Assembly: GCF_020176715.1 (NCBI RefSeq)
Contig: NZ_JAIVMF010000007.1
Span: 1 to 64,000, forward strand
Length of the DNA stretch: 64,000 bases
Source: Stappia stellulata
GTDB lineage: Bacteria; Pseudomonadota; Alphaproteobacteria; Rhizobiales; Stappiaceae
Direction: 5' to 3'
A program made the translations under genes and the position numbers. Positions within the stretch are counted from its first letter, which is position 1; each line of letters opens with the position of its first letter. This document shows, in pieces, positions 43,356 through 51,635 of the stretch. The notes below the pieces were generated by a model. The model worked only from the letters and a program-made list of their open reading frames with translations. It was not told the origin of the DNA and searched no databases.

Positions 43356-43874
43356 TTACGAAGCCTTGCGCCGGGCCGGGACGTTCCGCGTTCCGAAGGC
43401 AACGGTGTAAAGTTGCTCGGCGATCGAGGACAGCTTGTTCAAGACCTTGAGCGGCAAGCGGGCATAGGTCGGCACCACCGTATGGCAGAAGGCGACCTTT
43501 CGGACATAGCTCGGCACATGCCATTCGAACCATGTGAAGGCCGGAAAATAGGCCGTATCGCCTGCGGTCAGTTCGCGGACCTCGCCGTCGGGACCCGTCA
43601 CGGTGACGCCGCCCTCCAGAATGAACACCGCTTCCTCGCAGCCGAAATACCAGTTGAACCGGCCGGCCGTGCAGTCCCACACGGCCATGGTCGCGCCTGC
43701 GTCAGACCCTTCCGCGATCTGCGCGACCCGGGCCTCGGGCGCGCCTTCCAGGATCCAGTCGGGATCGATCGGGGCGGGGGCAAGCTCCAGCCCGTCGAGG
43801 CGCGCGTGGGTGAGACCGGCCGCGGTGCGTGCGGAGCTTGGCAGGAGTGACGATTGTCCTTTGCCGGTGAGCAT
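43356..43874 (-). CDS. Cupin domain-containing protein
   Basis: A 172-residue protein with one cupin barrel of the DUF861/(S)-ureidoglycine-like type: GATMAVWDCTAGRFNWYFGCEEAVFILEGGVTVTGPDGEV and LTAGDTAYFPAFTWFEWHV in outline. Here the usual first-motif His is not obvious; E and F/C positions stand in its place. No signal peptide is seen. The start ATG 43874 has AGGGAA upstream. It lies 106 bases from the ACT gene, same strand. Function unknown. Confidence 0.82.
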   Translation of the reverse strand: MLTGKGQSSLLPSSARTAAGLTHARLDGLELAPAPIDPDWILEGAPEARVAQIAEGSDAGATMAVWDCTAGRFNWYFGCEEAVFILEGGVTVTGPDGEVRELTAGDTAYFPAFTWFEWHVPSYVRKVAFCHTVVPTYARLPLKVLNKLSSIAEQLYTVAFGTRNVPARRKAS

Positions 43875-44281
43875 ATGCGGCGCATTCCCTGTTCGATGGA
43901 TCAGCCCATGCACGCTAGACGGGAAATGGTGAAGATCCGGTTTCGCGCTTTGCGACAATTGTTCCTTTTCGACGGGCGGTGCCAGGGGGCGTCGCGATTC
44001 GGGCTTGATGGCCGCGCGCCCCTCAACTAGCGTGCGCGGCCTGGGAACACTTCCCTTCGACGGCGTCCCGAAAGGGGCTGAAAACGAGTCCGGTGGCGAC
44101 CGACCCAATTCGGGGGTCCAGTCCGGAGCTGTCCGACCGGTGACCTGGCTTGCGCGCAAGACGCGGGGTCGGGATGTGCGGCCGGTCGACCGGTTTCCAG
44201 TCTCCCGGATCAGCATCGTTGCAGGGGCATGCCACAGTTCACCCGTGCGTTTCGCAAGGGTCGATGAGGGAGCCTATTGAG
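43875..44281. other. Intergenic region carrying a cobalamin leader
   Basis: A 407-base gap between the left-reading cupin gene and the right-reading cobalamin operon. The right half is the riboswitch-like leader (44030-44235). The left half (43875-44029) probably holds both promoters; I see no clear -35/-10 pair and no gene. Confidence 0.5.
44030..44235 (+). promoter_or_regulatory. Cobalamin riboswitch-like leader
   Basis: The stretch contains GAAAACGAGTCCGGTGGC at 44080-44097 and AGTCCGGAGCTGTCCG at 44120-44135 followed by ACCGGTGA. These align with the conserved core GGGAAN..CGGTG..AATCC(GG)AGCTG(N)CCCGCAACGGTGA of adenosylcobalamin riboswitches. A purine-rich GGGAACACTT lies before and CCAGTCTCCCGGATCAGC after, the place of the AGCC..GGAGACC..GCC box, though that box is degenerate. 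It directly precedes a cobalamin operon. Probably turns the operon off when cobalamin is present. Confidence 0.6.
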
Positions 44282-44527
44282 ATGAAACGCATATTTGCCT
44301 CGTCTGCCGGTCTGGCGCAGCTTGCTGCGAGTGCGACCGCCGCGCAGGCTCATGGCGGGCATGTCGGCGAACTGGCCGGTCACGCGCATTGGGTCGGCAT
44401 CGCCGCCGTCGCCGCAGCAGCCGCGCTCGCCGCCGGTGTGGCGCTGGCAGGACGCGCCCGGCGCGGCGCATCGCAAGACGACAACACGGATACGGCGGAC
44501 GCGAAGCCGGAAGAGAGTGCAGCATGA
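44282..44527 (+). CDS. Small membrane protein (DUF6732-like)
   Basis: An 81-residue protein: a signal-like N-terminus (MKRIFASSAGLAQLAASATAAQA) followed by HGGHVGELAGHAHWVG, one transmembrane helix IAAVAAAAALAAGVALAG and a short charged tail. Small His-containing proteins of this kind commonly open alphaproteobacterial cobalamin operons; a role in metal (cobalt) handling is a guess from the His residues. The stop overlaps the cbiX ATG as ATGA. An ATG at 44264 would add six residues. Confidence 0.72.
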   Translation: MKRIFASSAGLAQLAASATAAQAHGGHVGELAGHAHWVGIAAVAAAAALAAGVALAGRARRGASQDDNTDTADAKPEESAA

Positions 44528-45642
44528 TGGCGGATGCATTGATGGACCCGGCGCAAAACGGTGAAAAACTCGGCCTGATGATCTGCGGCCACGGCAGCCG
44601 CAATCGCGGCGCGGTGCAGGAGTTCGCACAGCTCGCCGAAGGCCTGCGCAGCCGCTTTCCCGGCTGGCCGGTGGAATACGGCTACCTCGAGTTTGCCAAT
44701 CCGGTGATCAAGGACGGTCTGGACAAGCTGCGCGATCAGGGCTGCACGCGCATCCTCGCGGTGCCGGGCATGCTGTTTGCCGCCGGTCACGCCAAGAACG
44801 ACATCCCGTCCGTTCTCAACACCTATCAGGCCCAGCACCCGGGCGTGACCATCGACTACGGCCGCGAACTGGCCGTCGACCCGCGGATGATCCGCGCCGC
44901 CGGCGCGCGTATCCAGGAAGCGCTCGACGCCAGCGACAGCGACGTTCCGCTGCATGAGACGCTGCTGATGGTGGTGGGTCGCGGCGCCTCCGACCCGGAT
45001 GCGAATTCCAACGTCGCCAAGATCACCCGCATGCTGTGGGAGGGCTTCGGCTTCGGCTGGGCGGAGACCTGCTATTCCGGCGTCACCTTCCCGCTGGTGG
45101 AGCCGGGGCTGGAACATGCCGCCAAGCTCGGCTATCGCCGGATCGTCGTCTTTCCGTATTTCCTGTTTTCCGGCGTGCTGGTGTCGCGCATCTACAACCG
45201 CACCGACGACGTCGCGGCACGTCATCCGGAGATCGAGTTTCTCAAGGCGGGCTATCTGAACGACCATCCGCAGGTGATCGACACGATGGCGGACCGGGTG
45301 CGCGAGATCCTTCAGGGCTCGAACCTGATGAACTGCCAGATGTGCAAATACCGCGAGCAGGTGCTCGGCTTCGAAGAGGACATCGGCCGGGCGCAGGAAA
45401 GCCACCACCATCACGTCGAGGGACTTGGTGCGGAAGCCGAATGCCAGCTCTGCGACGTGACCTGCACCGGCGCCTGCGAGGCCCAGCCGCGGGAGCATCA
45501 TCATCACCACCATGGCGATGGCCATGACCATCACCACCACGATCATGGCGACGGTCATCACCACCATCATGACCATCACCATCCGGTCTATCCGCATGCG
45601 GATCATCCCCTGGGGCCGAAGTCGATGAGGCGCGACGGGTGA
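44524..45642 (+). CDS. cbiX: Sirohydrochlorin cobaltochelatase with His-rich tail
   Basis: A 372-residue long-form CbiX that inserts Co2+ into sirohydrochlorin, the committing step of the cobalt-early pathway. LMICGHGSRNRGA at residue about 17 holds the metal-binding His, MLFAAGHAKNDIP the second, and both half-domains of the chelatase are present (residues about 15-290). MNCQMC is the MxCxxC motif, with more Cys in CQLCDVTCTGAC, for a 4Fe-4S cluster as in CbiX(L). The last 50 residues are a His-rich, Asp/Gly-spaced segment, probably a cobalt reservoir. ATG 44524 overlaps the previous stop. Confidence 0.95.
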   Translation: MMADALMDPAQNGEKLGLMICGHGSRNRGAVQEFAQLAEGLRSRFPGWPVEYGYLEFANPVIKDGLDKLRDQGCTRILAVPGMLFAAGHAKNDIPSVLNTYQAQHPGVTIDYGRELAVDPRMIRAAGARIQEALDASDSDVPLHETLLMVVGRGASDPDANSNVAKITRMLWEGFGFGWAETCYSGVTFPLVEPGLEHAAKLGYRRIVVFPYFLFSGVLVSRIYNRTDDVAARHPEIEFLKAGYLNDHPQVIDTMADRVREILQGSNLMNCQMCKYREQVLGFEEDIGRAQESHHHHVEGLGAEAECQLCDVTCTGACEAQPREHHHHHHGDGHDHHHHDHGDGHHHHHDHHHPVYPHADHPLGPKSMRRDG

Positions 45643-46301
45643 GCATGACGCCTGCCGGCAGCTACGACTACGAACGCGATCCGGCGGCGATCTATCGCCA
45701 GTCCTTTGCCATCGTGCGCGCCGAAGCCGATCTCGAGGCCGTGCCGTCGGAGCTTCATCCGGCGGCGATCCGCATCATCCACGCCTGCGGCATGCCCGAT
45801 GTGGTCGCCGATCTCGCGTGGAGCGCGGGCGTCGCGCAGGCGGTTGCGGGCGCGCTGGCAAAGGGCGCGCCGGTTCTTGCCGATGTGCGCATGGTGACGG
45901 AAGGCATCATCGCGAGCCGCCTGCCCGCCGCCAACGAGGTGATCTGCACGCTGAACGACGCGCGCGTGCCGGACTTTGCCAAATCGCTTGCGACGACCCG
46001 GTCCGCTGCCGCGGTCGAGCTCTGGCGCGAGCGGCTCGACGGCGCGGTCGTCGTCATCGGCAACGCGCCGACGGCGCTGTTTCACCTGCTGGAACGGCTC
46101 GCCGACTGGGACGTCCGCCCGGCGGCGGTCCTTGGCTTTCCGGTCGGGTTCGTCGGCGCGGCGGAATCGAAGGACGCGCTCGCCGACAATCCCTTCGGCC
46201 TTCCCTATCTGGTGCTGCGCGGCCGGCGCGGCGGATCGGCGATTGCTGCAGCCGCGCTCAACGCGCTCGCCGGTGGCGTACCGGAGGAGGCCGCACCGTG
46301 A
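45639..46301 (+). CDS. cobH: Precorrin-8X methylmutase
   Basis: A 220-residue CobH/CbiC that moves the methyl group from C-11 to C-12 to make hydrogenobyrinic/cobyrinic acid. The catalytic His lies in AIRIIHACGMPDVVADLAWS; other family segments are ADVRMVTEGI and PVGFVGAAESKDAL, ending GRRGGSAIAAAALNAL. The GTG at 45639 overlaps the cbiX stop and has GAGG 8 bases upstream; ATG 45645 is the alternative. Strand and tight spacing put it in the cobalamin operon. Confidence 0.96.
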   Translation: MSMTPAGSYDYERDPAAIYRQSFAIVRAEADLEAVPSELHPAAIRIIHACGMPDVVADLAWSAGVAQAVAGALAKGAPVLADVRMVTEGIIASRLPAANEVICTLNDARVPDFAKSLATTRSAAAVELWRERLDGAVVVIGNAPTALFHLLERLADWDVRPAAVLGFPVGFVGAAESKDALADNPFGLPYLVLRGRRGGSAIAAAALNALAGGVPEEAAP

Positions 46302-47536
46302 GCGAGGAGGCTTCGACTGACGCGGGCGCGATGTCAGCCCCCTGGCTGACGCTGATCGGTCTCGGCGAGGACGGCTGGGACGGCCTGTCGCAAGTCGCAC
46401 GCGCCACCCTGCGCGATGCGACGAGGGTTTACGGCGGGGCGCGTCACGCGAAACTCCTCGTCGTCAACGGCATCGACGTCACGCCCTGGCCCTCGCCCTT
46501 TCACGAAGGCCTGGAGACGCTGCTTTCGGCGCGCGGCACGCCGACGGTGGTGCTTGCCAGCGGCGATCCCATGTGGTTCGGCGTCGGGGCAACGCTTGCC
46601 CGCCGTCTGTCGCCCTCCGAGATGATCATCCTGCCGGGGCAGTCCTCACTGTCGCTTGCCGCGTCCCGTCTTGGCTGGCCGCTGCAGGACGTCGAGATCG
46701 TGTCGCTGCATGGCCGGGCCATCGACAGTTTGCGCGCGCATCTCTGTCCCGGCGCCCGTTTGCTGTGCCTGACCTCCAACGGCGCGGCTGTCGATGCGAT
46801 TGCCGACCTTCTGGCCGACGAGGGCTATGGCGCAAGCCGGCTGACGGTTCTGGAACATCTGGGCGGCCCGCGCGAGCGCATCGTCACCGGCACGGCGGAA
46901 AGCTGGGACGATGCGGTTGCCGATCTCAACGTGCTGGCGATCGAGGCAAGGGCCGTGCGCGACACGCCGTTGCGCGCCCGCGTGCCGGGACTTCCGGACA
47001 ACGCCTTTCGCCACGACGGCAAGATCACCAAGCGCGAGGTGCGCGCCGTCACGCTTGCTCGCCTCGCGCCGGTTCCCGGAGCGCGTCTGTGGGACATCGG
47101 CGCCGGCTCGGGCGCGGTCTCCATCGAATGGCTGCGCGCCGCGCGCGGCACCTCGGCCATCGCGCTGGAACCCAACGACGAGCGTCGGGCCGTGGCACTT
47201 GCCAATGCGGCCGCCCTCGGCACGCCGCAGCTTGACCTGCGCAGCGCTGCGGCGCCGGAGGGGCTGGATGGGCTCGAGCCGCCGGACGCGGTGTTTCTGG
47301 GCGGTGGCCTCACGGCACCGGGCATCGTCGATGCCGTCTACGGGGCGCTTGTTTCCGGCGGCCGGCTGGTTGCCAATGCGGTCACGCTGGAAAGCGAGGC
47401 GGTGCTTTTGGCGGCCCACGCGCGGCTTGGCGGGGACCTCACCCGCATTGCCATTTCCCGGGCAAGCCCCGTCGGCGGCCTCACCGGCTGGCGGCCCCTG
47501 ATGCCCGTCAGCCAATGGAGCCTGGTGAAACCGTGA
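46298..47536 (+). CDS. cobL: Precorrin-6Y C5,15-methyltransferase (decarboxylating), CbiE-CbiT fusion
   Basis: A 412-residue two-domain enzyme. The N-terminal CbiE-type tetrapyrrole methyltransferase (about 10-205) begins TLIGLGEDGWDGLS and the C-terminal CbiT-type domain (about 225-410) carries the SAM motif LWDIGAGSGAVSIEWLRA. It methylates C-5 and C-15 and removes the C-12 acetate carboxyl. The GTG at 46298 overlaps the cobH stop, as elsewhere in this operon; the frame open upstream lies inside cobH in another phase. Confidence 0.95.
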   Translation: MSEEASTDAGAMSAPWLTLIGLGEDGWDGLSQVARATLRDATRVYGGARHAKLLVVNGIDVTPWPSPFHEGLETLLSARGTPTVVLASGDPMWFGVGATLARRLSPSEMIILPGQSSLSLAASRLGWPLQDVEIVSLHGRAIDSLRAHLCPGARLLCLTSNGAAVDAIADLLADEGYGASRLTVLEHLGGPRERIVTGTAESWDDAVADLNVLAIEARAVRDTPLRARVPGLPDNAFRHDGKITKREVRAVTLARLAPVPGARLWDIGAGSGAVSIEWLRAARGTSAIALEPNDERRAVALANAAALGTPQLDLRSAAAPEGLDGLEPPDAVFLGGGLTAPGIVDAVYGALVSGGRLVANAVTLESEAVLLAAHARLGGDLTRIAISRASPVGGLTGWRPLMPVSQWSLVKP

Positions 47537-48291
47537 GCGATGCTTCCAAATCCGCGGTGCAGCCTGCCGCCGGCACGCTCTATGGTGTCGGTCTCGGTCC
47601 GGGCGACCCGGAGCTGATGACGCTGAAGGCGCATCGGCTGATTTCCAACGCGCGCATCATTGCCTATCCCGCGCCCGACGATGGCGAGAGCTTCGCCCGC
47701 TCCATTGCGGCGGACGCAATCCGTGCCGATGCGCGCGAGATCCCCATTGTCGTGCCGATGCGCGTCGAGCGCTTTCCCGCGCAGGCCGTCTACGACAAGG
47801 CGGCCGAGGAGATCGGCGCGGCACTCGCCGCCGGCCACGATGTGGTGACCCTGTGTGAGGGCGACCCGTTCTTCTACGGCTCCTTCATGTATCTGTTCGA
47901 GCGCCTGTCGCCGCGTTTTGCCTGCGAGATCGTGCCGGGTGTCACCTCGCTGACCGCCTGTGCCGCGCGGCTCCAGCGCCCGCTGACCGCCCGCAACGAC
48001 GTCCTCACCGTGATCCCGGGCCCGCTTTCGGATGACGAAATCCGGCCGCGGATCGAGGCGGCCGGCGCCGTGGCGATCATGAAGGTCGGCCGCCATCTGG
48101 ACCGCCTCGCCCGGCTGCTCGACGACATGGGACTTCTTGCCCATGCCGGCTATGTGGAGCGGGCGACACTGGCGAGCGAGAAAGTGATGCCGCTTGCCGA
48201 CATTCGCTCCGACGCCGCACCGTATTTTTCCATGATCCTGATCTACAAGGGAGATGAAGCGTGGATGCTTCCGCCGCAATCCTCGTCCTGA
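47533..48291 (+). CDS. cobI: Precorrin-2/cobalt-factor II C20-methyltransferase
   Basis: A 252-residue SAM-dependent methyltransferase. GVGLGPGDPELMTLKA is the tetrapyrrole methylase N-terminal motif, with VVTLCEGDPFFYGSFMYLFERL and EIVPGVTSLTACAARL characteristic of CobI/CbiL. The GTG at 47533 overlaps the cobL stop (47534-47536); an ATG at 47515 in the same frame would add six residues. The last 31 bases overlap the start of the cbiG-cobJ gene. Confidence 0.95.
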   Translation: MSDASKSAVQPAAGTLYGVGLGPGDPELMTLKAHRLISNARIIAYPAPDDGESFARSIAADAIRADAREIPIVVPMRVERFPAQAVYDKAAEEIGAALAAGHDVVTLCEGDPFFYGSFMYLFERLSPRFACEIVPGVTSLTACAARLQRPLTARNDVLTVIPGPLSDDEIRPRIEAAGAVAIMKVGRHLDRLARLLDDMGLLAHAGYVERATLASEKVMPLADIRSDAAPYFSMILIYKGDEAWMLPPQSSS

Positions 48292-50081
48292 CGCCGGCTG
48301 CCGAGGCGACCGCTCGCCGGGTGGCGGCCGCGTTGCCTGGCGCGACGCTGCACGGCCTTGCCCATCGGGTGCCGGGCCTCGATGCGTCCTTTGCCGAAAC
48401 GCTCAATCATATCCGCACGCTCTATCAGGCGGGCACGCCGATCATCGGCATCTGCGCCTCCGGGATCCTTATTCGCGCGCTGGCCGCAGTGATCTCCGAC
48501 AAGCGGCTCGAGCCGCCGGTGCTTGCGGTCTCGGAGGACGGTGCAAGCGTGATCCCGCTGCTTGGCGGGCACCGCGGCGCCAATTCGCTGGCGCGACAGG
48601 TCGCAGAGGCGCTGGACGGTCACGCGGCGATCACCACCGCCGGCGACACGGCACTCGGGATCGCGCTGGATTCCCCGCCGGCCGGCTGGTGGCTCGCCAA
48701 TCCCGAGCACGCCAAGGGCTTCATGGCGGAGCTTCTGGCAGGCAGCGCGGTCAGGATCGAGGGCAATGCGGACTGGATCGCGCGCTCGCGGCTCGCGATC
48801 TCCGACAAGGCCGATCTGACGATTTGCCTGACCGAAAAACGCCGCGTGCCCGATGACAGGACGCTCGTCTATCACCCGCGCCGTCTGGTGGTCGGGGTCG
48901 GCTGCGCGCGCGGCTGCGACGCGGAAGAACTTGTCACGCTCGTGCGCGAGACGCTGCTCGACGCAGGCCTGGCGGAAGGCGCCGTGGCGCTTGTCGCAAC
49001 GCTCGATCTGAAGGCCGACGAGCCGGCGATGAACGCGCTGGCTGACGCGCTCAAGGTGCCGCTGCGGGTGTTCGACGCCGCGACGCTGGAGGCCGAGACG
49101 CCCCGACTGCAAACGCCGTCGGAGGTCGTTTTCGCCGAGGTCGGCTGCCACGGGGTGAGCGAGGGGGCGGCCCTTGCCGCCGTCGGCGCGCAAGGGCGCT
49201 TGCGCGTTGCCAAGCGCAAGACGGCGAATGCCACCGTCGCCGTGGCCGAGGCGCCGGCGCCGCTGAAACCCGCCGAGATCGGCCGCGCGCGCGGCCGGCT
49301 GTCGGTGATCGGCATCGGTCCGGGGCGCGACGACTGGCGCACGCCGCAATCCTCCCGCCTTCTGGCGGAAGCCGATGAGATCGTCGGCTATTCGCTTTAT
49401 CTCGATCTCGTCGCGCCGCTCATTCAGGGCAAGCCGCGTCACGCCTTTCCGCTTGGCGCGGAGGAGGAGCGCGTGCGCTTCGCGCTGGAGCGCGCCGGCG
49501 AGGGGCGGTCGGTCGCGCTGGTCTCGTCGGGAGATGCCGGCATCTACGCCATGGGCGCGCTGGTCTTCGAACTGCTCGACAGGCCGGTGACCGACGGTGG
49601 CGTCTCGGATGCGGCGCGGCGGATCGAGGTGATCAACGCGCCCGGCATTTCCGCGCTTCAGGCGGTCTCCGCGCTGATCGGCGCGCCGCTCGGCCATGAC
49701 TTCTGCACGATCTCGCTTTCCGATCTTCTGACCCCCTGGGAGGCCATCGAGCAGCGCCTCAAGGCGGCCGCCGAAGGCGATTTCGTCATCGCCTTCTACA
49801 ATCCCGTCTCCAAGCGCCGCCGCACCCAGCTTGCCGCCGCCCGCGAGATCTTGCTGGCGCACAGGCCTGCCGATACGCCCGTGGTGCTCGGCGTCAACCT
49901 GGGCCGCGAGGGCGAGACGGTCCGCGTCACTACGCTGGAAGCGCTCACCGTCGACGAGGTCGACATGCTGACCACCGTGCTTGTCGGCTCATCGGCGTCG
50001 AGGGCGGTGATGACAGGCAGCGGCAAACCCTTCGTCTACACGCCGCGCGGCTACGCCAAGCGCATCGAGGAAAAGCTATGA
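48261..50081 (+). CDS. cobJ: CbiG-CobJ fusion: cobalt-precorrin-5A hydrolase / precorrin-3B C17-methyltransferase
   Basis: A 606-residue fusion. Residues 1 to about 325 are CbiG: GICASGILIRAL, SVIPLLGGHRGANSLARQVA, a PPAGWWLANPE segment and VVGVGCARGCDAEELV. Residues about 345-606 are CobJ/CbiH: LSVIGIGPGRDDWRTPQ, VALVSSGDAGIYAMGALVFELLD, VINAPGISALQAVSALIGAPLGHDFCTISLSDLLTPW. CbiG opens the lactone in cobalt-precorrin-5A, a step needed only in the cobalt-early route, while CobJ methylates C-17 and contracts the ring. The GTG at 48261 has GGGAGATG upstream inside cobI. Its stop overlaps cobM as ATGA. Confidence 0.95.
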   Translation: MDASAAILVLTPAAEATARRVAAALPGATLHGLAHRVPGLDASFAETLNHIRTLYQAGTPIIGICASGILIRALAAVISDKRLEPPVLAVSEDGASVIPLLGGHRGANSLARQVAEALDGHAAITTAGDTALGIALDSPPAGWWLANPEHAKGFMAELLAGSAVRIEGNADWIARSRLAISDKADLTICLTEKRRVPDDRTLVYHPRRLVVGVGCARGCDAEELVTLVRETLLDAGLAEGAVALVATLDLKADEPAMNALADALKVPLRVFDAATLEAETPRLQTPSEVVFAEVGCHGVSEGAALAAVGAQGRLRVAKRKTANATVAVAEAPAPLKPAEIGRARGRLSVIGIGPGRDDWRTPQSSRLLAEADEIVGYSLYLDLVAPLIQGKPRHAFPLGAEEERVRFALERAGEGRSVALVSSGDAGIYAMGALVFELLDRPVTDGGVSDAARRIEVINAPGISALQAVSALIGAPLGHDFCTISLSDLLTPWEAIEQRLKAAAEGDFVIAFYNPVSKRRRTQLAAAREILLAHRPADTPVVLGVNLGREGETVRVTTLEALTVDEVDMLTTVLVGSSASRAVMTGSGKPFVYTPRGYAKRIEEKL

Positions 50082-50851
50082 CCGTTCATTTCATCGGCGC
50101 GGGGCCGGGCGATCCGGATCTCATCACCGTGCGCGGGTTGAAGCTCATCCAGAGCTGCCCGGTCTGTCTCTATGCCGGCTCGCTGGTGCCTGAAGCGATT
50201 GTCGAGGCGGCCCCTGAGGGCGCACGCGTGATCGACACGGCGCCGATGACGCTCGACGAGATCATGGCCGAGATCGAGGCGGCGCATGCGCGCGGCGAGG
50301 ATGTCGCCCGCGTTCATTCCGGCGACCCCTCGCTCTACGGCGCGATCGCCGAACAGATCCGCCGCCTCAAGGCCAAGGACATCCCCTTCGACGTCACGCC
50401 GGGCGTGCCGGCCTTCGCGGCCGCCGCCGCCGCATTGGGCCAGGAACTCACCGTTCCCGAAATTGCCCAGACCGTGATCCTGACCCGCACGGCGATGAAA
50501 TCCTCCGCCATGCCCGAGGGCGAGGATCTGGTAACGCTCGGCCGGTCGGGCGCGACGCTTGCGATCCATCTGTCGATCCGCAATCTGCGCGAGATCGAGC
50601 GCCAGCTCAGCCCCCTCTACGGGGCCGATTGCCCGGTGGTGGTCGCCTATCGCGTCGGCTGGCCGGACCAGGCCTTCATCCACGGCACGCTCACCGACAT
50701 TCGCGACAAGGTGCGCGAGGCCAAGCTCACCCGCACCGCGCTGATCTTCGTCGGCCGTGCGCTGGAGCCTGCAGCCGACTTCCGCGACAGCGCGCTCTAT
50801 CACGCCGACCATGTCCATGTGCTGCGCCCCAAGCGCAAGGCAAAGAGCTGA
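50078..50851 (+). CDS. cobM: Precorrin-4 C11-methyltransferase
   Basis: A 257-residue SAM-dependent methyltransferase that methylates C-11 (CobM/CbiF). VHFIGAGPGDPDLITVRG begins the domain, followed by CLYAGSLVPEAIV, ARVHSGDPSLYGAIAEQIRRL, PGVPAFAAAAAALGQELTVPE and LTRTAMKSSAMP. Full length. Its ATG overlaps the cbiG-cobJ stop. Last gene of the first cobalamin run; a new promoter lies just after it. Confidence 0.97.
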   Translation: MTVHFIGAGPGDPDLITVRGLKLIQSCPVCLYAGSLVPEAIVEAAPEGARVIDTAPMTLDEIMAEIEAAHARGEDVARVHSGDPSLYGAIAEQIRRLKAKDIPFDVTPGVPAFAAAAAALGQELTVPEIAQTVILTRTAMKSSAMPEGEDLVTLGRSGATLAIHLSIRNLREIERQLSPLYGADCPVVVAYRVGWPDQAFIHGTLTDIRDKVREAKLTRTALIFVGRALEPAADFRDSALYHADHVHVLRPKRKAKS

Positions 50852-50865
50852 TTTTCCAGCCGAAT

Positions 50866-50895
50866 TTGCACAAGCCACCAGTCTTCCCCTAGGAT
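50866..50895 (+). promoter_or_regulatory. Promoter-like element before methyltransferase gene 1
   Basis: TTGCAC (50866-50871) and TAGGAT (50890-50895) are separated by 18 bases and lie 29 bases before the ATG. The same TAGG-type -10 occurs before the paralogous gene downstream. Confidence 0.5.
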
Positions 50896-50923
50896 CGGCC
50901 AAGTCGAACAGGGGAGGACTGCC

Positions 50924-51550
50924 ATGTCGCCGGAAAATCCGTTGCTTGTGCGCGCCATCTCGCTCGGGGGCGACAAGCGGAAGATCACCGAGTTTTACGA
51001 CGAGTGGGCGAAGGCCTACGATCACGACATGATCGACACCATCGGCTATGTCGGCCACGTGGTCACGGTCGAGGCGTTGGCGCCGCTCGTCTCCGGCGAC
51101 GCGGAAATTCTCGATGCCGGCTGCGGCACCGGTCTCGTTGCCATCGAGCTGAAGAAGCGCAACCCGGACCTGCGGATCGACGGCATCGATCTGACGCAGG
51201 GCATGCTCGACGAGGCCGCGAAAACGGGCGCCTACCGCCGGCTGGTGCCCGGCGATCTGACGAAGACGCTTCCCTTTCCCGACAACAGCTATGACGGCAT
51301 CATCAGCGCCGGCGTCTATACCAACGGCCATGTCGGGCCGGAGGGGATCGAGGAACTCGTGCGCGTCGCGAAGCCCGGTGCGCCCATCGTGCTGACCGTG
51401 CGCGATACGGCCTGGGAGGCGGACGGCTTTGACGTTCATATCGCCGATCTGGAAAAGGCCGGACGCATTCGGGTGCGCGAGATCACGCACAGCCCCTATC
51501 ACGCCAACGAGGGGATCTTCTGCCATTTGTGCACGCTGGAAGCGGTGTGA
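50924..51550 (+). CDS. Class I SAM-dependent methyltransferase, paralogue A
   Basis: A 208-residue soluble methyltransferase. After an N-terminal NPLLVRAISLGGDKRKITEFYDEWAKAYD-type region comes the SAM site ILDAGCGTGLVAIEL and acidic IDGIDLTQGMLDEA, then the motif DNSYDGIISAGVYTNGHVG. The closest relative is the neighbour at 51636; they share gene start, the YDAD/YDHD segment and GLVRVR/RIRVRE end. GGGGAGG precedes the ATG. Substrate unknown. It is read in the same direction as the cobalamin genes but behind its own promoter. Confidence 0.88.
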   Translation: MSPENPLLVRAISLGGDKRKITEFYDEWAKAYDHDMIDTIGYVGHVVTVEALAPLVSGDAEILDAGCGTGLVAIELKKRNPDLRIDGIDLTQGMLDEAAKTGAYRRLVPGDLTKTLPFPDNSYDGIISAGVYTNGHVGPEGIEELVRVAKPGAPIVLTVRDTAWEADGFDVHIADLEKAGRIRVREITHSPYHANEGIFCHLCTLEAV

Positions 51551-51575
51551 CGGCGGGGCGCATCCGCTCGCCGAT

Positions 51576-51604
51576 TTGTAATTTCGTTCAATATTTCCTA
51601 GGCT
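51576..51604 (+). promoter_or_regulatory. Promoter-like element before methyltransferase gene 2
   Basis: TTGTAA (51576-51581) and TAGGCT (51599-51604) with a 17-base spacer, 31 bases before the ATG. The CCTAGG core around the -10 is shared with the promoter-like element of paralogue A, so the gene was probably duplicated together with its promoter. Confidence 0.5.
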
Positions 51605-51635
51605 TGTCGAATATCAGCCAAAGGAGAGACACGCC

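Noticed and set aside
45510-45590. Separate metal-binding gene or simple-sequence repeat locus
   Set aside because: The CAC/CAT-rich DNA is the in-frame His-rich tail of CbiX and not an independent feature.
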